Source: Bacteroides sp. UBA7335
Lineage (GTDB): Bacteria > Bacteroidota > Bacteroidia > Bacteroidales > Bacteroidaceae
Direction: 5' to 3'
Length of the DNA stretch: 10,884 nucleotides
Assembly: GCA_002471185.1 (NCBI GenBank)
Contig: DKPL01000077.1
Span: 9,024-19,907 of the forward strand
This document shows positions 1-6,751 of this stretch, piece by piece (within the stretch, counting starts at the first letter, position 1; every line of letters starts with the position of its first letter). The notes under the pieces were generated by a model that saw only the letters and a program-made list of their open reading frames with translations, was not told the DNA's origin and ran no database searches. Position numbers and translations under genes: made by a program.

Positions 1-131
1 ACTGTAAGTTTCTTACGACCTTTTGCACGACGAGCAGCTAATACTCTACGACCATTAGCACTTGCCATTCTCTCACGGAAACCGTGCTTATTCTTTCTCT
101 TTCTGTTAGAGGGTTGATAGGTTCTTTTCAT
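1..131 (-). CDS. rpmH: 50S ribosomal protein L34 (5' part, cut by window edge)
   Basis: The minus strand from ATG at 131-129 reads MKRTYQPSNRKRKNKHGFRE and continues with RMASANGRRVLAARRAKGRK, then KLT at the window edge. This is the highly conserved, Arg/Lys-rich L34 sequence. L34 is a small protein of the large ribosomal subunit that binds 23S rRNA. About 43 codons are present, and Bacteroidales L34 is slightly longer than 50 residues, so only the last few residues lie outside the window. It is divergent from efp, so two translation genes share the intergenic region. A TATTTTTG box sits about 45 bp upstream of the start. Identification is secure despite truncation. Confidence 0.96.
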   Translation of the reverse strand, partial: MKRTYQPSNRKRKNKHGFRERMASANGRRVLAARRAKGRKKLT

Positions 132-177
132 TATTATATATTGTTTTTATTGTTACTATTCTACTCCAATCGGGGTG

Positions 178-185
178 CAAAAATA
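178..185 (-). promoter_or_regulatory. Putative promoter -7 box for rpmH
   Basis: The plus strand reads CAAAAATA, which is TATTTTTG on the minus strand and fits the Bacteroidetes TAnnTTTG -7 element. A CTTG at 209-206 (minus strand), separated by 20 bp, is a three-of-four match to the TTTG -33 element. The rpmH start lies about 45 bp downstream, giving a short leader. This is a motif match only. Confidence 0.55.
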
Positions 186-235
186 GGCACTTTTTTTAAA
201 TAAACCAAGAGATAACTCTTTTTTAGTCAAAAGAT

Positions 236-267
236 TTTGTATTTTTTGTCGATTTGGATTACTTTTG
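236..267 (+). promoter_or_regulatory. Putative promoter for efp (TTTG-20-TACTTTTG)
   Basis: TTTG at 236-239 is followed after exactly 20 bp by TACTTTTG at 260-267. This matches the Bacteroidetes primary sigma factor consensus (TTTG, 19-21 bp spacer, TAnnTTTG) at both elements and is the best promoter match in the window. Transcription would begin near 274 and give a leader of roughly 54 nt before the efp start at 328. Confidence 0.65.
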
Positions 268-327
268 TACTCGAAACATTTTGATAAAGATATAAATAAC
301 ATTATAAAGTAACAAAGATATCAAGTT

Positions 328-894
328 ATGATTAACTCGCAAGACATCAAAAACGGAACTTGCATCCGTATGGACGGAAAACTATATTTCTGTATCGAAT
401 TTCTTCATGTAAAGCCAGGTAAAGGTAACACTTTCATGCGCACAAAACTTAAAGACGTAGTTAGTGGTTACGTTATTGAACGTCGTTTCAACATCGGTGA
501 AAAACTAGAAGATGTTCGCGTAGAACGTCGTCCTTACCAATTCTTATACAAAGAGGGAGAAGATTATATCTTCATGAACCAAGAAACTTTCGACCAACAC
601 CCAATTGCACACGACTTAATAAACGGTGTAGACTTCTTATTAGAAGGAATGGTTGTAGAAGTTGTATCAGATGCATCAACAGAAACTGTATTGTATGCTG
701 ATATGCCTATCAAAGTAAAAATGAAGATTACTTATACAGAACCTGGATTAAAAGGTGATACTGCTACCAACACATTGAAACCTGCTACAGTAGAATCAGG
801 AGCAACAGTTCGTGTGCCTCTATTTATCAGCGAAGGCGAAACTATCGAAATTGATACTCGTGACAGCTCATATGTAGGACGTGTGAAGGCTTAA
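328..894 (+). CDS. efp: Elongation factor P
   Basis: The 188-residue protein has the standard EF-P length and three-domain layout: an N-terminal KOW-like domain (about residues 1-60), a central OB domain (about 66-125) and a C-terminal OB domain (about 130-185). EF-P binds the ribosome between the P and E sites and helps peptide-bond formation at polyproline stretches. The tip loop reads KPGKGNTF, with Lys32 at the position of the modifiable lysine of E. coli EF-P (Lys34). The C-terminal motif SGATVRVPLFISEGETIEI is family-typical. No modification enzyme (EpmA/EpmB type) is encoded in this window. The gene has a consensus promoter upstream and a hairpin terminator downstream, so it is probably monocistronic. 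Confidence 0.97.
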   Translation: MINSQDIKNGTCIRMDGKLYFCIEFLHVKPGKGNTFMRTKLKDVVSGYVIERRFNIGEKLEDVRVERRPYQFLYKEGEDYIFMNQETFDQHPIAHDLINGVDFLLEGMVVEVVSDASTETVLYADMPIKVKMKITYTEPGLKGDTATNTLKPATVESGATVRVPLFISEGETIEIDTRDSSYVGRVKA

Positions 895-916
895 TAGATC
901 TTACATTTAAAATAAG

Positions 917-965
917 GAGCGGTAAACATGTGCAATTTATGCAAATGTTTACCGCTCTTTCTTTT
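917..965 (+). terminator. Rho-independent terminator after efp
   Basis: A perfect 13-bp stem pairs GAGCGGTAAACAT (917-929) with its complement at 945-957. A 15-nt loop contains a further TGCA/TGCA pairing, and the T-rich run TTTCTTTT (958-965) follows. It begins 22 bp after the efp stop and separates efp from the phosphatase gene. Confidence 0.88.
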
Positions 966-983
966 AAAAAGCGCTTTTTAAAT

Positions 984-991
984 TAACTTTG
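984..991 (+). promoter_or_regulatory. Putative -7 box for alkaline phosphatase gene
   Basis: TAACTTTG followed by C is a full match to the TAnnTTTG -7 element, 29 bp before the phosphatase start. The -33 element is only T-rich here (TTTT at 962-965, 18-bp spacer), overlapping the tail of the efp terminator. I see no obvious phosphate-box repeats, but the site of a Bacteroidetes PhoB is not something I can recognise with confidence. Confidence 0.5.
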
Positions 992-1020
992 CAGGTAGAA
1001 CCCTAAAAACAAGTAAAATC

Positions 1021-2418
1021 ATGAAAAGAGCATTTCATTTTATACTCTTTGTTTTGCTAGCCGTTATTGCTCACGGACAAGCAAAATATGTATTCTATTT
1101 CATTGGAGATGGAATGGGAGTTAATCAAGTTAATGGTACCGAAATGTACCAAGCCTCATTAGACAACAACAAAATTGGACGCGAACCTTTATTGTTTACA
1201 CAATTCCCTGCTGCAGGTATGGTATATACCTTCTCGGCAAGCAATCCGGTGACCGACTCTGCGGCTGGTGGTACTGCCCTTGCAAGCGGATATAAAACGT
1301 ACAATAGCGCCATCGGTATGGATGATGATAAAAACGTAATTCCATCAGTAGCACATATGGCTAAAAAAGCAGGGAAAAAAGTAGGTGTAACAACTAGCGT
1401 TAGTATAGACCATGCTACTCCTGCAGCATTTTATGCACACCAACCTTCAAGAAATATGTATTACGAAATAGCAAACGATCTTCCTAAAGCTAACTTTGAC
1501 TTCTATGCAGGTTCGGGCTTTTTAAAACCTAATACTACATTCGAGAAGCAAGAAGCTCCGTCTATCTATCCTATTTTTACAGAAGCTGGTTACACGCTAG
1601 CCAAGGGATACAACGATTATAAGAACAAAGCTCAGCAAGCTCAAAAAATGATTCTTATTCAAGAAGATGGCAGTGATAATGGCAGTCTTCCTTACGCCAT
1701 CGATCGTAAAGAGGGGGATTTAACTTTGGCACAAATCACCGAAAGCGCCATAGACTTTTTGATGAAGGATAACAAAAAGGGTTTCTTCTTAATGGTTGAA
1801 GGTGGAAAGATAGACTGGAGTTGCCATGGAAACGATGCAGCTACAGCTTTTGCAGAAGTTATTGACATGGATGAGGCAATAAAAGTAGCTTATGATTTCT
1901 ATAAGAAACATCCCAAAGAAACTCTTATTGTAGTGACAGCCGATCATGAAACAGGTGGTATCACACTCGGCAACAATCACTACGAAATGAATCTTTCAGC
2001 ACTTCAATATCAAGAAGCTTCAACAGATAAACTATCAGCTCAAATCAAAAATCTTCGCAAAGAGAAGCAAAACAAGGTTAGCTGGGAAGATATGCAAGCT
2101 TTTCTAAGTGAGCAATTGGGCTTTTGGAGTAAACTACCGGTTAGCTGGGAACAAGAAAAGAAGCTGCGTGACGAATTTGAGAAATCGTTTGTTAACAACA
2201 AGGTTGCATACGAAGAAAATCTATATGCTAAAAATGAACCAATGGCAGCTCGTGCTAAAGAGGTCATGAATGAAATAGCAATGGTCAACTGGGCACATGG
2301 AAGCCATACAGCGGGTTATGTTCCGGTTTATGCCATTGGAGCAGGTTCGCAACTTTTCAACGGTGTTATGGATAATACTGATATCCCCAAACGCATTGCT
2401 AAGGCTGGTAAATACTAA
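1021..2418 (+). CDS. Secreted alkaline phosphatase (PhoA superfamily)
   Basis: This 465-residue protein begins with a signal peptide (about residues 1-20, hydrophobic FILFVLLAVIA, ending HGQA), so it is exported to the periplasm or outer envelope, where it would release phosphate from phosphomonoesters. The alkaline phosphatase active site is complete. Asp30 in FIGDGMG is a metal ligand, and Ser80 in TDSAAGGTA is the phosphorylated nucleophile. Thr133 lies in DHATPAAF, Glu260, Asp265 and His269 in VEGGKIDWSCHGND, Asp308 and His309 in TADHETGG, and His429 in HGSHTAGYVPV. The positions equivalent to E. coli Asp153 and Lys328 appear to be His131 and Trp266, the pair known from the Antarctic TAB5 and Vibrio enzymes. 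It is flanked by terminators on both sides, so it is probably transcribed alone. The physiological substrate cannot be read from sequence. Confidence 0.95.
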   Translation: MKRAFHFILFVLLAVIAHGQAKYVFYFIGDGMGVNQVNGTEMYQASLDNNKIGREPLLFTQFPAAGMVYTFSASNPVTDSAAGGTALASGYKTYNSAIGMDDDKNVIPSVAHMAKKAGKKVGVTTSVSIDHATPAAFYAHQPSRNMYYEIANDLPKANFDFYAGSGFLKPNTTFEKQEAPSIYPIFTEAGYTLAKGYNDYKNKAQQAQKMILIQEDGSDNGSLPYAIDRKEGDLTLAQITESAIDFLMKDNKKGFFLMVEGGKIDWSCHGNDAATAFAEVIDMDEAIKVAYDFYKKHPKETLIVVTADHETGGITLGNNHYEMNLSALQYQEASTDKLSAQIKNLRKEKQNKVSWEDMQAFLSEQLGFWSKLPVSWEQEKKLRDEFEKSFVNNKVAYEENLYAKNEPMAARAKEVMNEIAMVNWAHGSHTAGYVPVYAIGAGSQLFNGVMDNTDIPKRIAKAGKY

Positions 2419-2431
2419 AAAGTGGTCTAAC

Positions 2432-2483
2432 AAATAAATAAAGCCATATTCCAAAGATTAATGGAATATGGCTTTATTTATTT
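2432..2483. terminator. Bidirectional terminator between phosphatase gene and lpxH
   Basis: A perfect 22-bp inverted repeat (2432-2453 with 2462-2483) encloses an 8-nt loop. The GC-containing upper stem (GCCATATTCCA) is followed on each strand by a run rich in T (TTTATTTATTT), so the hairpin can end transcription from both sides. It lies 13 bp after the phosphatase stop and 15 bp after the lpxH stop on the opposite strand. Confidence 0.88.
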
Positions 2484-2498
2484 TATTATAAATCTGTT

Positions 2499-3293
2499 TT
2501 ATGGTTGAGTCTCCCCTTCAATATAAGCTTCCAAAAAAAGATTCTCTCCATCAAAAACAGCATATGAGAAGTAGCTAATCCAGTCGCCCAATATAACCAC
2601 TCGCGAAGTAATGCTCAACATTAAATCCAGCTCGATGTGTCGGTGTCCGTAAATAAAAAAGTTTATACTGGGATGATTTTTAAGATACTCTTTAGAATAA
2701 AGCACCAGATGCTCTTTATCTTCTCCCATGTAATCTGGCTCTTTGCCATCCTCTCGTTTCATGCGGCTATGCTTAGCCCAACTTAGTCCTAGCTCCACAC
2801 TCCAACGAGGATGAATAGCAGAGAATAAACGCTGCAATATAGTACTATGAAACATAGCCCTCAACAGCTTGAATTTTTTATCAGGATCGCCCAATCCATC
2901 ACCATGAGCTAAATAAAACTCTTTGCCAAATATTTCAGTAGTTAGTGGTTCTCGATGAATAATTACTCCACACTCTTTACTCAAATAGTCTCCACACCAA
3001 ATATCATGATTGCCTGTAAAAAAATGAACCTCGACTCCTAAATCGGTCAACTCCGACAACTTCCCTAAGAAACGCGTATATCCTTTAGGTACTACTAACT
3101 TAAATTCATACCAATAATCGAACATATCGCCCAATAAGTAGATAGCTGAAGCTTTGTGCTTAATACTATCTAAGAAGTTGACAAGTCGACGTTCTTGGGT
3201 TCGTCCATGTTCTATGGCTCTCGAACCTAAATGAGCATCAGAAAGGAAGTATACACTTTTCATCATAGGCAATGTAGTCACTATTTCAGTCAT
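2499..3293 (-). CDS. lpxH: UDP-2,3-diacylglucosamine hydrolase, LpxH-type metallophosphoesterase
   Basis: The protein has all calcineurin-like metallophosphoesterase motifs in order: DAHLG (residues 19-23), GDMFDYW (55-61), GNHD (94-97), HGDG (130-133) and GHRH (216-219). The Tyr-Trp after GDxFD and the overall size match the LpxH branch, which cleaves UDP-2,3-diacylglucosamine to lipid X at the cytoplasmic face of the inner membrane during lipid A synthesis. The start is uncertain. The longest form begins at 3293, giving 264 residues. Met10 (3266) and Met11 (3263) lie immediately before KSVYFLSDAHLG, where family members usually begin, and neither site has a clear ribosome binding site. It starts 15 bp after the DUF59 gene stop, so the two are probably cotranscribed. 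Assignment to LpxH rather than another metallophosphoesterase is by motif pattern. Confidence 0.88.
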   Translation of the reverse strand: MTEIVTTLPMMKSVYFLSDAHLGSRAIEHGRTQERRLVNFLDSIKHKASAIYLLGDMFDYWYEFKLVVPKGYTRFLGKLSELTDLGVEVHFFTGNHDIWCGDYLSKECGVIIHREPLTTEIFGKEFYLAHGDGLGDPDKKFKLLRAMFHSTILQRLFSAIHPRWSVELGLSWAKHSRMKREDGKEPDYMGEDKEHLVLYSKEYLKNHPSINFFIYGHRHIELDLMLSITSRVVILGDWISYFSYAVFDGENLFLEAYIEGETQP

Positions 3294-3308
3294 ATTCTTT
3301 ATGGATGA

Positions 3309-3620
3309 TTATAAAAAGCCTAACTCCAATTTAGCCTCTTCGCTCATCATATCTCTATCCCATTCGGGTTCAAACACCAAATGTATATTGGCAGCTGTTA
3401 CACCTTCTACCGACTCCACTTTTTGTCGAACATCTTCCATAATAAAATCTGCAGCAGGACAGTTAGGAGCAGTCAAGGTCATATCAATATTCACCTCACC
3501 TGAGTCCGTCACATCTATTTTGTAGATTAAGCCTAAATCGTAAACATTAACAGGAATTTCAGGGTCGAATACTGTTTTTAGTACGTCAACTATTTTTTCT
3601 TCTATATCAAACTTTGCCAT
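3309..3620 (-). CDS. DUF59 (MIP18/SufT-like) iron-sulfur cluster assembly protein
   Basis: This small protein of 103 residues is a single DUF59 domain. DPEIPVNVYDLGLIY (residues 19-33) and TAPNCPAAD with Cys54 are the family signatures. Relatives (SufT, the N-terminal domain of Mrp/ApbC, eukaryotic MIP18/CIAO2) act in maturation of Fe-S proteins, and the conserved Cys is important in that role. I chose the ATG at 3620. A longer frame starting at 3650 would add a low-complexity YVIYLIYS segment, which overlaps a promoter-like box and has no family counterpart. It sits between radC and lpxH. No suf genes are in the window, so its client proteins are unknown. Confidence 0.9.
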   Translation of the reverse strand: MAKFDIEEKIVDVLKTVFDPEIPVNVYDLGLIYKIDVTDSGEVNIDMTLTAPNCPAADFIMEDVRQKVESVEGVTAANIHLVFEPEWDRDMMSEEAKLELGFL

Positions 3621-3647
3621 ATTGCTGTATATTAAATAAATTACGTA

Positions 3648-3655
3648 CAAATATA
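3648..3655 (-). promoter_or_regulatory. Putative -7 box for the DUF59-lpxH pair
   Basis: The plus strand reads CAAATATA, giving TATATTTG on the minus strand, a match to TAnnTTTG. It lies 27 bp upstream of the ATG at 3620 and overlaps the alternative upstream start at 3650, which argues for the shorter protein. I find no good -33 element 19-21 bp further up, so readthrough from radC is an equally good explanation for expression. Confidence 0.4.
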
Positions 3656-3665
3656 AACATAAATC

Positions 3666-4361
3666 TCAAAGTATACCCTCATCAGCAAAGCTGTAGTAAC
3701 AGCTTTCACAGATAATAACATGGTCTATTAGCCGTATGTTCATGGTTTCGGCCGCTTTACTGATGCGAGCGGTCAAATTTCGGTCTTCTTGACTAGGCTT
3801 ACGATTGCCCGAAGGATGATTATGAACCACAGCAAGCTGAGTGGCTTGATGGAGTAAGGCTTCACGCATAACCACTCTGATATCTACATAGGTACCTGCA
3901 ATTCCACCGATACTGATACGTACTCGATCTATCACTTTACCAGATTGATTAAGCAAAAGCGCCCAGAACTCTTCGAGTGGAGAGTCGCAAAGCAAAGGAT
4001 GAAACAAATCGAATATATCTTTGGAGCATTGAATAGCAACACGCTCTTTAGCCATCTGTAAGTTTCTTCTCTTACCAAGTTCAAGTGCAGCCATTATAGT
4101 AATGCTTTTCGCCGGTCCCATTCCCTTATAAGTAGAATAACGTCTTATATCCCACCTTGCCAGCTCATTTAAGTTATTATCGCAATCAGCCAATAGCCTA
4201 CGCATCAACTCAACAGCAGTTTCGTCACGATTGCCCGATCCTACTAAAATGGCCAAAAGCTCTGCATCGCTAAGGGCGTCAATCCCTTTTAGCATCATCT
4301 TTTCGCGTGGGCGATCTTCTTCGGCCCATTGATTAATTGTTAGTTTGTTTGTGTGATTCAT
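3666..4361 (-). CDS. radC: RadC family JAB/MPN-domain protein
   Basis: The 231-residue protein has the standard RadC layout. An N-terminal helical region resembles a helix-hairpin-helix (GIDALSDAELLAILVGSG, then YKGMGPAKSITIMAALELG). A C-terminal JAB1/MPN metalloprotease-like domain follows, with an acidic pair (EEFWALLLN), the HxHPSG motif (His180, His182) and Asp193 in PSQED. The residues match a zinc-binding JAMM site. The historical link to DNA repair is doubtful and the true function of the family is not established. It starts 10 bp after the glycosyltransferase stop, so the two are very likely cotranscribed, although they share no obvious pathway. Confidence 0.93.
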   Translation of the reverse strand: MNHTNKLTINQWAEEDRPREKMMLKGIDALSDAELLAILVGSGNRDETAVELMRRLLADCDNNLNELARWDIRRYSTYKGMGPAKSITIMAALELGKRRNLQMAKERVAIQCSKDIFDLFHPLLCDSPLEEFWALLLNQSGKVIDRVRISIGGIAGTYVDIRVVMREALLHQATQLAVVHNHPSGNRKPSQEDRNLTARISKAAETMNIRLIDHVIICESCYYSFADEGIL

Positions 4362-4371
4362 GACTTATGCG

Positions 4372-5361
4372 TTATTTATAAAAACTTTTTCTGAAAGCTT
4401 CATACTTCTCTTTTTTAAGTACACATCGCTGCCACCAAGCTATCCAAAATCCACTCCCATACCCAATCAGCTGTATAAACGAGGCAGCAACAGCATAGAT
4501 GCCAATTAAGAAACTATGATTTCTAATAGTTGCATCAATTAAAATTAGCAAAGCGAATAATAAGATAGGCAATAAGCTATATAGACAAAAGAAACTCCCA
4601 ATAAGAAGTATTAGTACTCCTAAAGTAAACACTGCCGGGAGTAAGTGAACAATTTTAAGAGAAGAGGGATATTTTTTATATAAATCAATGCGAGCTATTC
4701 CCGAATTGTAAACCTGCTTAAAGAATTTTTTTAAATCGGTGCGTCGCTTATGAAACACCCAAGCATCGGGAAACAAGCGACAAGAAAAGCCACCCTGAAA
4801 AATACGTATGCTAAAATCAATATCTTCACCAAAACGCATATCCGAGAATCCCCCTAAGTCTTGATATACTTTTCGTTCAACTCCCATATTAAAACTACGA
4901 GGATAGAACTTATCCATTTTCTTCTTTCCGCCTCGTATTCCTCCTGTTGTAAAAAAAGAGGTCATCGAATAATTTATAGCCTTCTGCATATCGGTAAATG
5001 AGTGATGTGCCCTATCGGGTCCACCAAAAGCATTGGATTCATTCAACAAAAGTTCATCTTCGATAGATTGAAGATAACCTTGAGGAAGTATGCAGTCCGA
5101 GTCTAGAATAATGAGATATTCACCTTGACTTTGTAGAGCACCATAATTACGGGTTTGTCCGGGACCTGAATTCGCTTTTTGAAAGTATTTTATATCAAGG
5201 TTGTCTTTATACTTAGCAACAACGCTTTTACAGTCAATCGTAGACCCATCCTCAACCACAATAACTTCGAAATCTTTAAATTGTTGTTGGGTTAGACTTT
5301 GCAAAAGTTCGTCCACCTCGTCAGGACGATTATATACGGGGATAATAATAGAGTATCTCAT
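4372..5361 (-). CDS. Family 2 glycosyltransferase with C-terminal membrane segments
   Basis: The N-terminal half of this 329-residue protein is a GT-A fold family 2 glycosyltransferase. It shows SIIIPVYNRPDEVDELLQSL at residues 4-23, EDGS at 37-40 and NSGPGQTRNYG at 64-74. The metal-binding DSD is at 87-89, and the acidic GEDIDFS (178-184, probable catalytic base region) is followed by the HKRRTD segment (204-209). Residues from about 236 to 312 are strongly hydrophobic and make two or three membrane helices, followed by a basic tail. It is therefore likely an inner-membrane enzyme that transfers a sugar from a nucleotide donor to a lipid or polysaccharide acceptor on the cytoplasmic side. 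Donor and acceptor cannot be inferred. No other sugar genes flank it, so it is an isolated transferase upstream of radC. Confidence 0.87.
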   Translation of the reverse strand: MRYSIIIPVYNRPDEVDELLQSLTQQQFKDFEVIVVEDGSTIDCKSVVAKYKDNLDIKYFQKANSGPGQTRNYGALQSQGEYLIILDSDCILPQGYLQSIEDELLLNESNAFGGPDRAHHSFTDMQKAINYSMTSFFTTGGIRGGKKKMDKFYPRSFNMGVERKVYQDLGGFSDMRFGEDIDFSIRIFQGGFSCRLFPDAWVFHKRRTDLKKFFKQVYNSGIARIDLYKKYPSSLKIVHLLPAVFTLGVLILLIGSFFCLYSLLPILLFALLILIDATIRNHSFLIGIYAVAASFIQLIGYGSGFWIAWWQRCVLKKEKYEAFRKSFYK

Positions 5362-5387
5362 CAGTAGAAACAGCTTTACAATTATTG

Positions 5388-5395
5388 CAAAGATA
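5388..5395 (-). promoter_or_regulatory. Putative -7 box for the glycosyltransferase-radC unit
   Basis: The plus strand reads CAAAGATA, giving TATCTTTG followed by C on the minus strand. This fits TAnnTTTG and lies 26 bp upstream of the glycosyltransferase start. The -33 position is only A/T-rich, without a clear TTTG. Confidence 0.45.
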
Positions 5396-5460
5396 AAAGA
5401 TTATTTTAACAGACTGATTAAAATGCATAACGAATATTATCAATCGATTAAAAATGAATT

Positions 5461-5508
5461 GACACAAAAAAGAAAGGCGAGGTACCCTTATAAACAGGAA
5501 CCTCGCCT
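5461..5508 (-). terminator. Rho-independent terminator of pta-ackA
   Basis: AGGCGAGGT (5475-5483) pairs perfectly with 5500-5508. After one A-A mismatch, a CC/GG pair (5485-5486 with 5497-5498) extends the stem. Read on the minus strand, the GC-rich stem is followed by a T-rich run containing TTTTTT (complement of 5461-5474). It starts 24 bp after the ackA stop and separates the acetate operon from the glycosyltransferase gene. Confidence 0.88.
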
Positions 5509-5532
5509 CACATATTATTAAAGCTTGATAGA

Positions 5533-6729
5533 TTAGCCTACGATATCCATTGTATCAGAAGCAATCAACAACTCTTCGTCAGTTGGGATTACACAAACTG
5601 TTACTCTTGAATCGTCAGTAGAGATAATAGCCTCTTTACTACGTACATTGTTTTTAGCATCATCAATTTTCACACCCATGTATTCAAGTCCTTCGCAAGC
5701 ACCCGAACGACATGTAGCCTGATTTTCACCAACACCGCCTGTAAACAAGATGATATCAACACCACCCATAGCAGCAGCATAAGCACCGATGTATTTTTTA
5801 ATGCGGTAATCGTACATATCATCAGCAAGAATAGCCATGTGATCTTCGCCCAATGCAACTGCATCTTCCAATTCACGCATATCGCTTGATTTGCCAAATA
5901 CACCCAACACACCACTTTTTGTATTCAATAGGTTTGAAACACCAGTTGGAGTCAAGCCTTCTTTTTCCATGATGAATGTAACAGCACCAGCATCAATATC
6001 ACCACAACGAGTACCCATCATCAAACCTTCAAGTGGAGTAAGTCCCATTGAAGTGTCAACTGACTTACCATATTTTACAGCACAGATAGAACCACCATTA
6101 CCAATGTGGCAAGTGATAATCTTCTTTTCTTCTGGATTAACGCCCAAGAATTCACAAACACGTTTTGAAACATAACGGTGAGAGGTTCCGTGGAAACCGT
6201 AACGACGTACTGCATATTTCTTATACAATTCATAAGGAATTGGATAAAGGTATGCATGTTCGGGCATAGTTTGATGAAATGCTGTATCAAACACACCAAC
6301 TTGTGGAATAGAAGGCAATGTTTTAGTAATAGCATTTACACCTTTCAAGTTAGCAGGATTGTGAAGAGGAGCCAAATCATTGCAAGCTGCAAAAGCATCA
6401 AGAACTTCTTGAGTCAACAATACAGATTTGCTAAAACGCTCTCCACCATGAACCATACGGTGTCCTACAGCATCAATCTCATTTAATGATTTGATTGCGC
6501 CATACTCTGGGTGAATCAAAGTTTGTAGAATAAACTCAACACCAATTGTATGTTCTGGAATATCTTTTTCAAGAACTTTCTTTTCACCATTAGGAAGAGT
6601 AAGCTTCAAGAAAGAATCTTTTAAACCTAATTTCTCGATACCACCCTGAGCAACTACTTCTTTAGTTGCCATATCAAACAACTTATACTTAATTGATGAA
6701 CTTCCGCAGTTCAATACTAATATTTTCAT
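5533..6729 (-). CDS. ackA: Acetate kinase
   Basis: The 398-residue protein has the usual length and all signatures of acetate kinase (ASKHA fold). Asn7 and the Ser-rich loop lie in VLNCGSSSIKYKLFD, and Arg91 in GHRMVHGG. Asp148 in VFDTAFH is the proposed catalytic base. His180 is in RYGFHGTSH, the phosphate loop is HIGNGGS (208-214), Arg241 is in MGTRCGD, and TGGVGEN and TDEELLIA are near the C-terminus. Residue numbers coincide with those of the Methanosarcina thermophila enzyme. It transfers phosphate from acetyl phosphate to ADP, giving acetate and ATP in the cytoplasm. This is a main energy-conserving step in fermenting Bacteroidales. It follows pta with a 22-bp gap, so the two enzymes form one transcript. 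Confidence 0.98.
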   Translation of the reverse strand: MKILVLNCGSSSIKYKLFDMATKEVVAQGGIEKLGLKDSFLKLTLPNGEKKVLEKDIPEHTIGVEFILQTLIHPEYGAIKSLNEIDAVGHRMVHGGERFSKSVLLTQEVLDAFAACNDLAPLHNPANLKGVNAITKTLPSIPQVGVFDTAFHQTMPEHAYLYPIPYELYKKYAVRRYGFHGTSHRYVSKRVCEFLGVNPEEKKIITCHIGNGGSICAVKYGKSVDTSMGLTPLEGLMMGTRCGDIDAGAVTFIMEKEGLTPTGVSNLLNTKSGVLGVFGKSSDMRELEDAVALGEDHMAILADDMYDYRIKKYIGAYAAAMGGVDIILFTGGVGENQATCRSGACEGLEYMGVKIDDAKNNVRSKEAIISTDDSRVTVCVIPTDEELLIASDTMDIVG

Positions 6730-6751
6730 ATTTCGATTGGATTATTTTTAA

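Noticed and set aside
5201..5521. Plus-strand open frame of 106 codons spanning the glycosyltransferase start and the gap before ackA.
   Set aside because: Half of it is antisense to the conserved start of the glycosyltransferase, and it runs through the pta-ackA terminator hairpin. The peptide resembles no family I know.
6075..6486. Open frames antisense to or overlapping ackA on both strands.
   Set aside because: They are other-frame shadows of a highly conserved acetate kinase gene.
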